Origin: Hahellaceae bacterium
GTDB lineage: Bacteria; Pseudomonadota; Gammaproteobacteria; Pseudomonadales; Oleiphilaceae
Length of the DNA stretch: 20,764 nucleotides
Reading direction: 5' to 3'
Assembly (NCBI GenBank): GCA_016716085.1
Contig: JADJWY010000014.1
Location: 1-20,764 of the forward strand
This document shows positions 14,310 through 20,764 of the stretch, in pieces (the first letter of the stretch is position 1; each line of letters begins with the position of its first letter). The notes beneath the pieces were generated by a model. The model was not told the DNA's origin. It saw only the letters and a program-made list of their open reading frames with translations, and searched no databases. A program made the translations under genes and the position numbers.

Positions 14310-15014
14310 ATGAAAACCATAGCCATTATTCCTGCAAGAGGTGGTAGCAAGCGGATACCCAACAAAAATATTAGGTCTTTCAACGGAAAGCCGATGATCG
14401 CCCATGCCATTGAGACGGCGAAATCTACGGGTTTGTTTGATGAGATTATTGTTTCGACAGACTCTGCATTGATTGCGGAAATTGCAAAACAGTATGGTGC
14501 ATCAGTTCCTTTTTTACGCCCAGCAGCGCTCTCTGATGACTATACCGGGACGGGAGCGGTAATCAAGCACGCCATCACGTGGTTGGAGGAGCGGCAATAT
14601 GTTTTTGATCGTGTGTGCTGTATCTACCCGACTTGCCCACTCCTGACGGCTGCTTTGTTAAAGCAAGGTTACGAACGGTTGAGTGAAAGTCCCCATCTGA
14701 ACTTTACATTTTCAGTCGGGTTTTACCGTTACCCTGTACTGAGAGCACTGAAGTTGAATGAGCATGGTGGCGTTGAAATGCTGTTTCCTCAAAACGTCAG
14801 TGCGCGATCACAGGACCTTGCCTCAATTTTTCATGATGCCGGCCAGTTTTACTGGGGTAAAACTCAAGCTTGGAAGGAAGGTCGGCCTATGTTTTCGGAT
14901 CATACGGGTATCGTCGAACTTCCACCCTACCGCGTGATAGACATTGACACTGAGGACGACTGGAAAATCGCCGAGCTTTATGCGGCATTGGTGCATGAAC
15001 GAAAATTTGACTAG
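14310..15014 (+). CDS. pseF: Pseudaminic acid cytidylyltransferase, PseF
   Basis: PseF activates pseudaminic acid with CTP to CMP-pseudaminic acid, the donor for Maf. This is the last biosynthetic step although it is encoded third. The 234-residue protein has the CMP-nonulosonate synthetase nucleotide-binding motif IIPARGGSKRIPNKNI (6-21) and the family-typical segments VSTDS, LRPAALSDDYTGT and IYPTCPLL. The C-terminal DIDTEDDW is also characteristic. It is separated from pseC by 31 bases without an obvious promoter. A weak CAGG ribosome site lies about ten bases before the ATG. Confidence 0.94.
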   Translation: MKTIAIIPARGGSKRIPNKNIRSFNGKPMIAHAIETAKSTGLFDEIIVSTDSALIAEIAKQYGASVPFLRPAALSDDYTGTGAVIKHAITWLEERQYVFDRVCCIYPTCPLLTAALLKQGYERLSESPHLNFTFSVGFYRYPVLRALKLNEHGGVEMLFPQNVSARSQDLASIFHDAGQFYWGKTQAWKEGRPMFSDHTGIVELPPYRVIDIDTEDDWKIAELYAALVHERKFD

Positions 15015-15055
15015 CGTACTTCACTAAATCAAATGAAAGAGATGAATCAGTCTTT

Positions 15056-16123
15056 ATGAGCCCAGAAGAAAAATTGGCGAGGTTAGGAGAGGCTGACGTT
15101 GCCCCATTAATCGTGGCGGAGCTGTCAGGAAATCATATGGGCGATTTCTCGATAGCACGTGCACTTGTAAAAGCGGCTGCAGACTCAGGCGCCGATGCGG
15201 TCAAGTTGCAGACTTATACTGCAGATACGATGACATTGCCCTATCGGTCAGGCGATTTTGTCATCCAGGATTCAACGAGCCTTTGGCACGGGAGAAGCCT
15301 GCACGATTTATATGCGCAGGCCGCGACCCCTTGGGAGTGGCACAATGAGCTATTCGACTATGCCAGGACATTGGGTTTGCTGGCCTTCAGCTCGCCTTTT
15401 GATTCGACTGCGGTTGATTTTCTAGAGGGATTGGGTGTGCCCTGCTACAAGATCGCGTCTTTTGAGTTAACGGATCTTCCTCTAATTGGTTGTGCGGCTT
15501 CCAAAAACAAGCCAATGATTTTATCAACGGGAATGGCCACCCTGTCAGAAATTGAAGACGCCATTGCGGTAGCCAGAGAGCGAGGCGCTTCAAAGATAAT
15601 TCTGCTTAAATGCACAAGCCGTTATCCGGCCTCAGCGGAACACAGCAATCTATCGACGATGGCAAATATGGCAACCGCGTTTGGATGTGCTGTGGGTTTT
15701 TCTGACCATACCCAGACTATTGGCTCTGCGGTAACCGCCGTAGCTTTGGGAGCCTGCATGGTGGAAAAGCATTTGGTGCTGGATCGAAATTCAAATGCTG
15801 TCGATGCGGGTTTTTCTGCAGATCCCGATCAGTTAAAACAGCTGGCTGCCGCCTGTAAAGAGGCCTGGCTTGCGAGGGGAACTGTCGTGTATGGAGGGAG
15901 TCCGGAAGATGTGAACGAACGCTACTATCGAAGATCGCTCTATATCGCTAAAGACATGAAAGTGGGGGATGTTTTATCTCCCAGTTCTCTGAGAGTGGTC
16001 AGACCCGGTTATGGGCTATCGCCAAAATATTATGAAAAGCTGATTGGGACGCAGGTGATAATGGACATCCCTGCCGGTACTGCGCTTTCTTGGCGGCATC
16101 TGATGATGCGACCTGATTCGTGA
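15056..16123 (+). CDS. pseI: Pseudaminic acid synthase, PseI
   Basis: PseI condenses the 6-deoxy-2,4-diacetamido-altrose product of PseG with phosphoenolpyruvate to give pseudaminic acid. The 355-residue protein has a NeuB-type barrel beginning at IVAELSGNHMGD (19-30), with AVKLQTYTADTMT, IASFELTDLPLI and STGMAT. A C-terminal antifreeze-like SAF domain (about 290-350) starts near RRSLYIAKDMKVGDVL. The TYTADTMTL wording favours PseI over NeuB or LegI. It follows pseF by 41 bases. GAGATG lies rather far from the ATG, so initiation may be modest. Its stop overlaps the GTG start of pseG. Confidence 0.95.
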   Translation: MSPEEKLARLGEADVAPLIVAELSGNHMGDFSIARALVKAAADSGADAVKLQTYTADTMTLPYRSGDFVIQDSTSLWHGRSLHDLYAQAATPWEWHNELFDYARTLGLLAFSSPFDSTAVDFLEGLGVPCYKIASFELTDLPLIGCAASKNKPMILSTGMATLSEIEDAIAVARERGASKIILLKCTSRYPASAEHSNLSTMANMATAFGCAVGFSDHTQTIGSAVTAVALGACMVEKHLVLDRNSNAVDAGFSADPDQLKQLAAACKEAWLARGTVVYGGSPEDVNERYYRRSLYIAKDMKVGDVLSPSSLRVVRPGYGLSPKYYEKLIGTQVIMDIPAGTALSWRHLMMRPDS

Positions 16124-17172
16124 ACGATAATTCGAATACGCTTAAGTGCCTTCTCATTAGAGTGCTGGTTTCACCTAAAATTGGATTGGGTCATGTGACT
16201 CGTTGCCGAGGTGTTGCGACCGTCATGGCGGGCAAAGACTGGTCTATTGTCTGGGTGTTGAGTGAGGAAGAATCAGTCTATTTTGACCAGCTTGCTTTAC
16301 CAGGTAGCTTAGTCGTCGTCCCTGATTCGTTGGATTTCGCATGTGAAGCACCGTTTTGGTCTGGCCTTCTAACACAAACTCATGAAATAAAAGTAGTCTT
16401 ATTGGACGGATACCTCTTTGATGAAACTTATTTGTGTTCGCTGTACAAATTGAACGCGGCATTGGTCGTTTTTGATGACTTTATGCTTAAGGGATTGCCA
16501 GGGGCCGACATTCTTATTAATTCATCCATCTTAGCCAGGGAAGCCGATTACAGTCAGAGTTTTGTTAAGAAACTATTGTTAGGCCCTCGTTTCGCGCCTG
16601 TCAGATTGGAGTTTATGAATCAGGAAAAGCGCCCTTTAGGGGAGAGAGCGCACTTGTTAGTTATGTTTGGTGGTTCAGACATTTTAGACCTTACTGAGCA
16701 GTTTATATCCGCATTGACGAAAATGCAGTGGCCACAGGACATACCTGTCCTATTGGTCACAGGGGCTGCGTATCCAAATGTTAAGGAGGTTAAGGACTGC
16801 CTTGCATATACGAAACTACCGATCACTTACCAGCATAATGTTGAAAATATGGCCGAAGTGATGAGTAATTCAAGGGTAGCTCTATCTGCAGCCGGATCAA
16901 CGCTTTTTGAGTTGGCTGTGATGGGGGTTCCTACAATTTCAGTGATTGTTGCCGATAATCAGGAGCAGATGGCGTGGGAAATGCATCGTCGCCAGTGGTG
17001 CGTCACGTATGATGCCCGAGAGAGCCTGAATTGGCAAAATGTGCTGGAACGGTGTATTTCACTCTGGGCCGAAACCTCATGTCGAGTCACTTCCTCCGAC
17101 GTTTCTGGGGATGGGTGGTGTGATGGACTTGGGCTTTCGCGGATCGCGGAAGCGATAGAAGAATTACTGTAG
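16120..17172 (+). CDS. pseG: UDP-2,4-diacetamido-2,4,6-trideoxy-beta-L-altropyranose hydrolase, PseG
   Basis: PseG removes UDP from the diacetamido-altrose intermediate. The 350-residue protein has the GT-B-like layout of the family, with IGLGHVTRCRG (21-31, probable catalytic His25), LLVMFGGSD near 180 and the UDP-site segment SAAGSTLFELAVMGVPTIS near 255-273. The usual Asp in the segment before the GHxxRC motif (R-x-D-x-S) is not present; the sequence here is RVLVS. The start is a GTG overlapping the pseI stop. Function is assigned by these motifs and by position among the other five pathway genes. Confidence 0.9.
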   Translation: MNDNSNTLKCLLIRVLVSPKIGLGHVTRCRGVATVMAGKDWSIVWVLSEEESVYFDQLALPGSLVVVPDSLDFACEAPFWSGLLTQTHEIKVVLLDGYLFDETYLCSLYKLNAALVVFDDFMLKGLPGADILINSSILAREADYSQSFVKKLLLGPRFAPVRLEFMNQEKRPLGERAHLLVMFGGSDILDLTEQFISALTKMQWPQDIPVLLVTGAAYPNVKEVKDCLAYTKLPITYQHNVENMAEVMSNSRVALSAAGSTLFELAVMGVPTISVIVADNQEQMAWEMHRRQWCVTYDARESLNWQNVLERCISLWAETSCRVTSSDVSGDGWCDGLGLSRIAEAIEELL

Positions 17173-17179
17173 GTATAAG

Positions 17180-17761
17180 ATGTCAACAACAGAACAAAAA
17201 CTGAGTGGTTTTAACAGTTTGGCTTTGGATTGGTTGAGAACCCCGAGCTTTCAGCTGGTTGAGATGCAGGAGGAGGCGCTTGAACGAGTCCTGCTCTGGC
17301 GAAACAGTCCGGAGATACGGTTGCAGATGGTTGATGATCAGCCGATCAGTATGGCTTCTCATCTAGCTTGGTTTGAAAAACAGAAGCGTTGCGATAAGCA
17401 GATACATTTTGTCGTAAAACACCAAAAGGCGCCTGTAGGAATCAGCAACCTTCGATGTCTGGGTGATGGTACGCTTGCGGAGGCAACTGAATTAGAGGTG
17501 GGGTTGTATTATGGCGACGCGAAACTAAGGGGGTCACTACTGGCCTTCGCTCCAGCCCTTATGACCATTAATTTTTGTTTCAAAGGGTTGGGTGCCAAGC
17601 GCCTTTTTGCCAGGGTAAAAGCCAGCAACTTGTCTGCCCTGCGATTCAATAAAACGTTGGGATATGAAATTGTGAAAAATGGGCCACTCATTCAAATGGA
17701 CCTCACTGAATGTAGGTTTGATGAGGCTTCCAGACCCCTTTGCAGATTATTAAAAGTCTAG
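17180..17761 (+). CDS. pseH: GNAT acetyltransferase, probable PseH
   Basis: PseH acetylates the 4-amino group of the PseC product with acetyl-CoA. The 193-residue protein is a GNAT member with the PseH-like opening LLWRNSPEIRLQM, followed by HLAWFEKQKR, and a fold end of KRLFARVKASNLSALRFNKTLGYEI containing the family's N-x-x-S/A-x-x-x-x-x-K-x-G-Y/F pattern. It starts seven bases after pseG. It completes the six-enzyme set. The acyl donor could differ here, since ACP and acyl-activation genes follow at once. A non-acetyl specificity is possible but not shown. Confidence 0.85.
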   Translation: MSTTEQKLSGFNSLALDWLRTPSFQLVEMQEEALERVLLWRNSPEIRLQMVDDQPISMASHLAWFEKQKRCDKQIHFVVKHQKAPVGISNLRCLGDGTLAEATELEVGLYYGDAKLRGSLLAFAPALMTINFCFKGLGAKRLFARVKASNLSALRFNKTLGYEIVKNGPLIQMDLTECRFDEASRPLCRLLKV

Positions 17762-17770
17762 AGCTTCTCT

Positions 17771-18016
17771 ATGAGTCATTCCAAATTCGAACTAAAACAA
17801 CTTTTTTCTAGCACATTAGGTATTCCATCTGAACTTGTCACAGATGAGTTAGCTTATAACGCTGATCCTAGGTGGGACTCTACTGCTCATTTACAACTCG
17901 TCATGGCAATTGAAAACACCTTTGGCATCACATTGGAAATGGACGATATGCTGGACATGAGCTCCGTCGCTAAAGCCGCAGAGATTCTGAAAAAGTATGG
18001 CGTGGTGTGGAATTGA
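17771..18016 (+). CDS. Acyl carrier protein
   Basis: This 81-residue acidic protein carries an acyl group on a phosphopantetheine arm. The attachment site is Ser37 in WDSTAHLQLV, followed by the expected helical segment AIENTFGITLEMDDM. It is a dedicated ACP and not the fatty-acid housekeeping one: the motif is DSTAH rather than DSLDT, and the gene is placed between pseH and an AMP-ligase. It begins nine bases after pseH and overlaps the ligase. The acyl group it carries is unknown. ACP genes are also known in some Pseudomonas flagellin-glycosylation islands, which supports a role in sugar modification. Confidence 0.9.
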   Translation: MSHSKFELKQLFSSTLGIPSELVTDELAYNADPRWDSTAHLQLVMAIENTFGITLEMDDMLDMSSVAKAAEILKKYGVVWN

Positions 18017-19395
18017 AACCCTTCTTTTGGGAGAACTATGCCACCTTCAAAGGAAATGCGGTCTGGACTGATCGCGGAGAAGTATTGAGCTATAGCCGCC
18101 TGGATCAAGAAGTCATAGCTGTTGGGGCGAATCTTCATCGGCGGCAAGGACTTGCGCTGTTTATTGCGAGAAATTCCATATCGTGCCTGACTCATTATCT
18201 GGCATTTCTCCGATCGCGAGTGCCGTTTATTTTATTGGACTGGAAGGTCGGTCAGGCTGTCATCGATGCCATGATTGAGCGCTTCAGTCCCACAGTCATA
18301 ATCGATTTCAGAAGTGAAGAGATCATATGGACGGCAACGGCATTCAAGGCAAAACCGGTACACCCTGATTTAGCTTTGATTTTGCCCACATCTGGTAGTT
18401 CGGGCGTCGCCAAATCAGTCATGATTTCATACACTAATCTCCAGGCAAACGCTGAATCTATCGTAACCTACTTGGGGCTGACCCCAGGCGAGCGTGCAAT
18501 TACCTCGCTGCCATTTGCCTATAGCTACGGATTATCAGTCATCAACACCCATTTGCTTGTCGGTGCGGGCCTGATACTCACCGATCATTCTCTCTTGGAT
18601 AAGCCATTCTGGCAAATACTCACAACCCTCTCTGCAACCAGTATGGCGGGTGTTCCTTTCCATTTTGAGATAATGGAAAAACTCCGGTTCCGAGAGATGG
18701 CTCTACCTCATCTTCAAACCTTGACTCAGGCTGGAGGCAAGCTTTCATTAAAGCTGGCAGAGCTTTTTGCAGCGTATGCGATTGGCAGCGACCGACGGTT
18801 TTTTATGATGTATGGGCAAACAGAAGCAACGGCAAGAATTGCTTATCTTGCCGTCCATGAAAACCCAGGTAAAGTTGGGTCCATTGGGAGTGTTATTCCT
18901 GGAGGTAAGCTTTATCTTGTGGACCATAACGGCGTACAGGTAGTAGAGTCCAACCGTAAGGGCGAGTTGATCTATGAGGGCCCCAACGTCATGTTGGGGG
19001 ATGCGTTGACGCAAGACGACGTGATAGTGCCGACATTACCTAACAAATTAGATACAGGGGACATTGGCGAAATTGATGACGACGGTTTTTTTTGGATTAC
19101 GGGGAGAAAAAGTCGATTTATCAAATTAAAGGGCAAGCGTATTGATCTGGATGCACTTCAGAATGCATTAAGAGACCAGGGCTGGGATCTCTGGCTAACG
19201 GGCGATGATACTCAGTTGGAAATTATTCTGGCCAATGGGCAAAATCGGTTTCAGTTAGAGAACGAGCTGTTTGACTTGCTGAGCCTCCATCATTCACTGG
19301 TCAAGATTGTAGAAATTGAAAGGTTTCCCATGACCGCTAATGGAAAACCTGATTATCCAAAAATGCGGGAACTGATCCATGCCGTTCTCCCCTGA
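18007..19395 (+). CDS. AMP-forming acyl-activating enzyme (acyl-ACP/acyl-CoA ligase-like)
   Basis: The enzyme should activate a carboxylic acid as acyl-AMP, most likely to load the adjacent ACP. The 462 residues are shorter than many acyl-CoA ligases (about 500-560) but complete in motifs: P-loop LPTSGSSGVAKSV (126-138), YGQTEAT (269-275), DTGDIGE (349-355), the hinge TGRKSRFIKLKGKRID and the C-terminal catalytic Lys in TANGK (Lys447). The start may be GTG 18007 or TTG 18013. The latter would overlap the ACP stop as TTGA, like the pseB/pseC junction. Substrate cannot be read from sequence. The gene overlaps the LuxE-like gene by 17 bases. Confidence 0.88.
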   Translation: MELKPFFWENYATFKGNAVWTDRGEVLSYSRLDQEVIAVGANLHRRQGLALFIARNSISCLTHYLAFLRSRVPFILLDWKVGQAVIDAMIERFSPTVIIDFRSEEIIWTATAFKAKPVHPDLALILPTSGSSGVAKSVMISYTNLQANAESIVTYLGLTPGERAITSLPFAYSYGLSVINTHLLVGAGLILTDHSLLDKPFWQILTTLSATSMAGVPFHFEIMEKLRFREMALPHLQTLTQAGGKLSLKLAELFAAYAIGSDRRFFMMYGQTEATARIAYLAVHENPGKVGSIGSVIPGGKLYLVDHNGVQVVESNRKGELIYEGPNVMLGDALTQDDVIVPTLPNKLDTGDIGEIDDDGFFWITGRKSRFIKLKGKRIDLDALQNALRDQGWDLWLTGDDTQLEIILANGQNRFQLENELFDLLSLHHSLVKIVEIERFPMTANGKPDYPKMRELIHAVLP

Positions 19396-20431
19396 TTGGC
19401 CACTTTTCGCTGAAAGAGAATCGGTTCGCTGTGCACGGCTGCTTGAACGGTTGAAGTTTCTGAATCATTTTCATCGTAATAACTGCGAAAGTTACAGAAA
19501 GATTGTTGATGTGATGCCAGAAAAATGGGGTGATAGTTCACTTGAAAAGTTACCTTGGTTATCGGTTAGGCTTTTTAAAACCTATGATCTCGTTTCTGTA
19601 CCTGCCAGTTCAATCACGCGTGTAATTACCTCGTCAGGAACATCGGGCTCATCCGTTTCACGAGTTGCCGTAGATAGGGAAACAGCGTTGGCGCAACAAC
19701 GAGTGCTGATCAAAACGCTCGAGGAAGTCGTTGGCCGCAGGCGCCTGCCACTTGGGTTGGTCGAAGCCAGAAGGAATCTCAATTCGGGGCAGATTACTGC
19801 TCAAGTGGCAGGTTCTCTGGGTGTAAGCCTGTTTGGACGCACCATAGATACACTGCAAAGTGACCAGGAAAACTGGGATCTTGATAAACTGGATTCATTG
19901 GTTGAAAAAGCTGCTCGGGAACCCGTGTTGATATTTGGTTTTACGTTCAACATATGGAAATTATTGGAATTCATCGAACTGGCTGGATGGCGAGGCAGTT
20001 TTAACGGAAATGCTATCTTGCTTCATACGGGGGGATGGAAGAAGTTACAAGCACTCTCTGTCAGTAATTCGGCCTTCAAGGCAAATGTGGAACAAAGGTT
20101 GGGTATTTCCCGGGTACACAATTTCTATGGCATGGCAGAACAAGTCGGCAGTATCTTTTTGGAGTGTTCACAGGGATATCTGCATTGTTCTTCATATAAC
20201 CATGTGATCGTGAGAGAACCACACACTTGGGCGCCAGCTCCTCTGGGAGAAGTCGGCATTGTTCAGGTATTGTCAGCCTTGCCAGCAAGCTATCCGGGAC
20301 ACAGTTTACTGACTGAGGACCTAGGTCGTGTGGTGGGTACTGATGACTGTTCTTGCGGTTGGAAAGGACCCTATTTTGAAATTCTTGGGCGTGTGCCCCG
20401 AATGGAAAACAAAGGGTGCAGTAATGTTTAA
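19379..20431 (+). CDS. LuxE-like acyl-protein synthetase/thioester-forming ligase
   Basis: LuxE family enzymes activate an acyl group with ATP and hold it as a thioester before passing it to the LuxC reductase. The 350-residue product shows an AMP-binding-type loop TSSGTSGSS (84-92), FTFNIWKLLEF, FYGMAEQVGSIF and the LuxE-like C-terminal region with DCSCGWKGPYFEILGR. A Cys347 in the final KGCS, four residues from the end, lies where LuxE proteins have their acyl-accepting Cys. Start ATG 19379 lies inside the ligase gene with GGGA upstream. It overlaps the LuxC-like gene. No luxAB is present in view, so bioluminescence is not implied. Confidence 0.87.
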   Translation: MPFSPDWPLFAERESVRCARLLERLKFLNHFHRNNCESYRKIVDVMPEKWGDSSLEKLPWLSVRLFKTYDLVSVPASSITRVITSSGTSGSSVSRVAVDRETALAQQRVLIKTLEEVVGRRRLPLGLVEARRNLNSGQITAQVAGSLGVSLFGRTIDTLQSDQENWDLDKLDSLVEKAAREPVLIFGFTFNIWKLLEFIELAGWRGSFNGNAILLHTGGWKKLQALSVSNSAFKANVEQRLGISRVHNFYGMAEQVGSIFLECSQGYLHCSSYNHVIVREPHTWAPAPLGEVGIVQVLSALPASYPGHSLLTEDLGRVVGTDDCSCGWKGPYFEILGRVPRMENKGCSNV

Positions 20432-20764
20432 TGAGGGGGCCCGCCCAGCCTTTAATTCGCTTGCAATGGACTTTTGCAGTGCCCTGTCAAAACAGTTGCT
20501 GACGGTCACAGGCGAGGGTGAAGCGTCTATTCATGCTTTGGCCTTCTGGCTTCGCCCAGTCAATTTACAACGCCTGCGCGCCCGTTATACTGAAAACCGC
20601 CACGGGATCGGTTGTGTTTTTCATGTGCCACCCTCCAATGTGCCGACACTGACCTTTTATTCGTGGTTGTCTTCGCTACTGGCTGGGAATAGTAACATTG
20701 TTAGATTGTCTTCCAGTCGTAGTAGTGTGATTGAGCATAAAATACTGGAAAAGGTTGAATATTT
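20424..20764 (+). CDS. LuxC-like acyl-CoA/acyl-protein reductase, N-terminal part (cut by window end)
   Basis: Translation from ATG 20424 stays open to the end of the window (113 codons) and shows the LuxC-type motif GCVFHVPPSNVPTL with YSWLSSLLAGNSNIVRLSS, the NADPH-side region of the family. LuxC reduces an activated acyl group to an aldehyde; its catalytic Cys lies beyond the visible part. The start overlaps the end of the LuxE-like gene by eight bases, the pairing expected for the fatty-acid-reductase partners. It closes the visible part of the operon, which clearly continues to the right. Confidence 0.85.
   Translation, partial: MFNEGARPAFNSLAMDFCSALSKQLLTVTGEGEASIHALAFWLRPVNLQRLRARYTENRHGIGCVFHVPPSNVPTLTFYSWLSSLLAGNSNIVRLSSSRSSVIEHKILEKVEY

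Noticed and set aside
18007..20764. Bioluminescence operon (lux)
   Set aside because: LuxE- and LuxC-like genes are present but no luxA/luxB in view, and they sit in a glycosylation operon next to a dedicated ACP. Their homologues occur outside light-producing systems.

Overview
The window looks like chromosome from a motile marine gammaproteobacterium, probably Marinobacter-like. That is inferred from the style of the flagellin, the complete pseudaminic acid gene set and the radical-SAM/glycosyltransferase trio; no marker gene fixes the genus. It has four blocks.

(1) 1-2654 is one end of an integrated phage or phage-satellite element. It holds the end of a protease/major-capsid fusion gene, a Nu1-like small terminase subunit, a short stretch dense in inverted repeats, and a leftward gene for a small protein with a DnaJ-type zinc finger and its own strong promoter. 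The element stops abruptly inside a tRNA-Arg(CCU) gene at 2655. That tRNA keeps its promoter and its 5' three quarters but has lost its 3' end.

(2) 2712-5699 is chromosomal backbone: a 59-residue unknown protein, then an overlapping trio made of the radical SAM protein ArsS and two sugar transferases (TIGR04283 and TIGR04282 types). This set is associated with arsenosugar synthesis.

(3) 5536-9687 is leftward and flagellar. A very large flagellin (687 aa, with an exactly 200-residue duplicated central module) sits behind a sigma-54-type promoter. It is followed by a TPR/SAM-methyltransferase gene split by a one-base shift in a run of seven A/T.

(4) 9904-20764 is a rightward operon diverging from flagellin. 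It encodes a Maf-type flagellin glycosyltransferase, all six enzymes for CMP-pseudaminic acid (PseB, PseC, PseF, PseI, PseG, PseH), and then an acyl carrier protein, an acyl-activating AMP ligase, a LuxE-like acyl-protein synthetase and a LuxC-like acyl reductase (cut by the window end). Almost all junctions overlap or nearly touch, so they are probably translated together.

The simplest reading of blocks 3 and 4 is that flagellin is made, possibly methylated, and O-glycosylated by Maf with pseudaminic acid. The terminal ACP/ligase/LuxE/LuxC module would then supply an unusual acyl or aldehyde-derived group to the sugar. That last module is the most promising candidate for an undescribed pathway. 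The interrupted tRNA and the possible capsid-carrying satellite are the next most interesting items.
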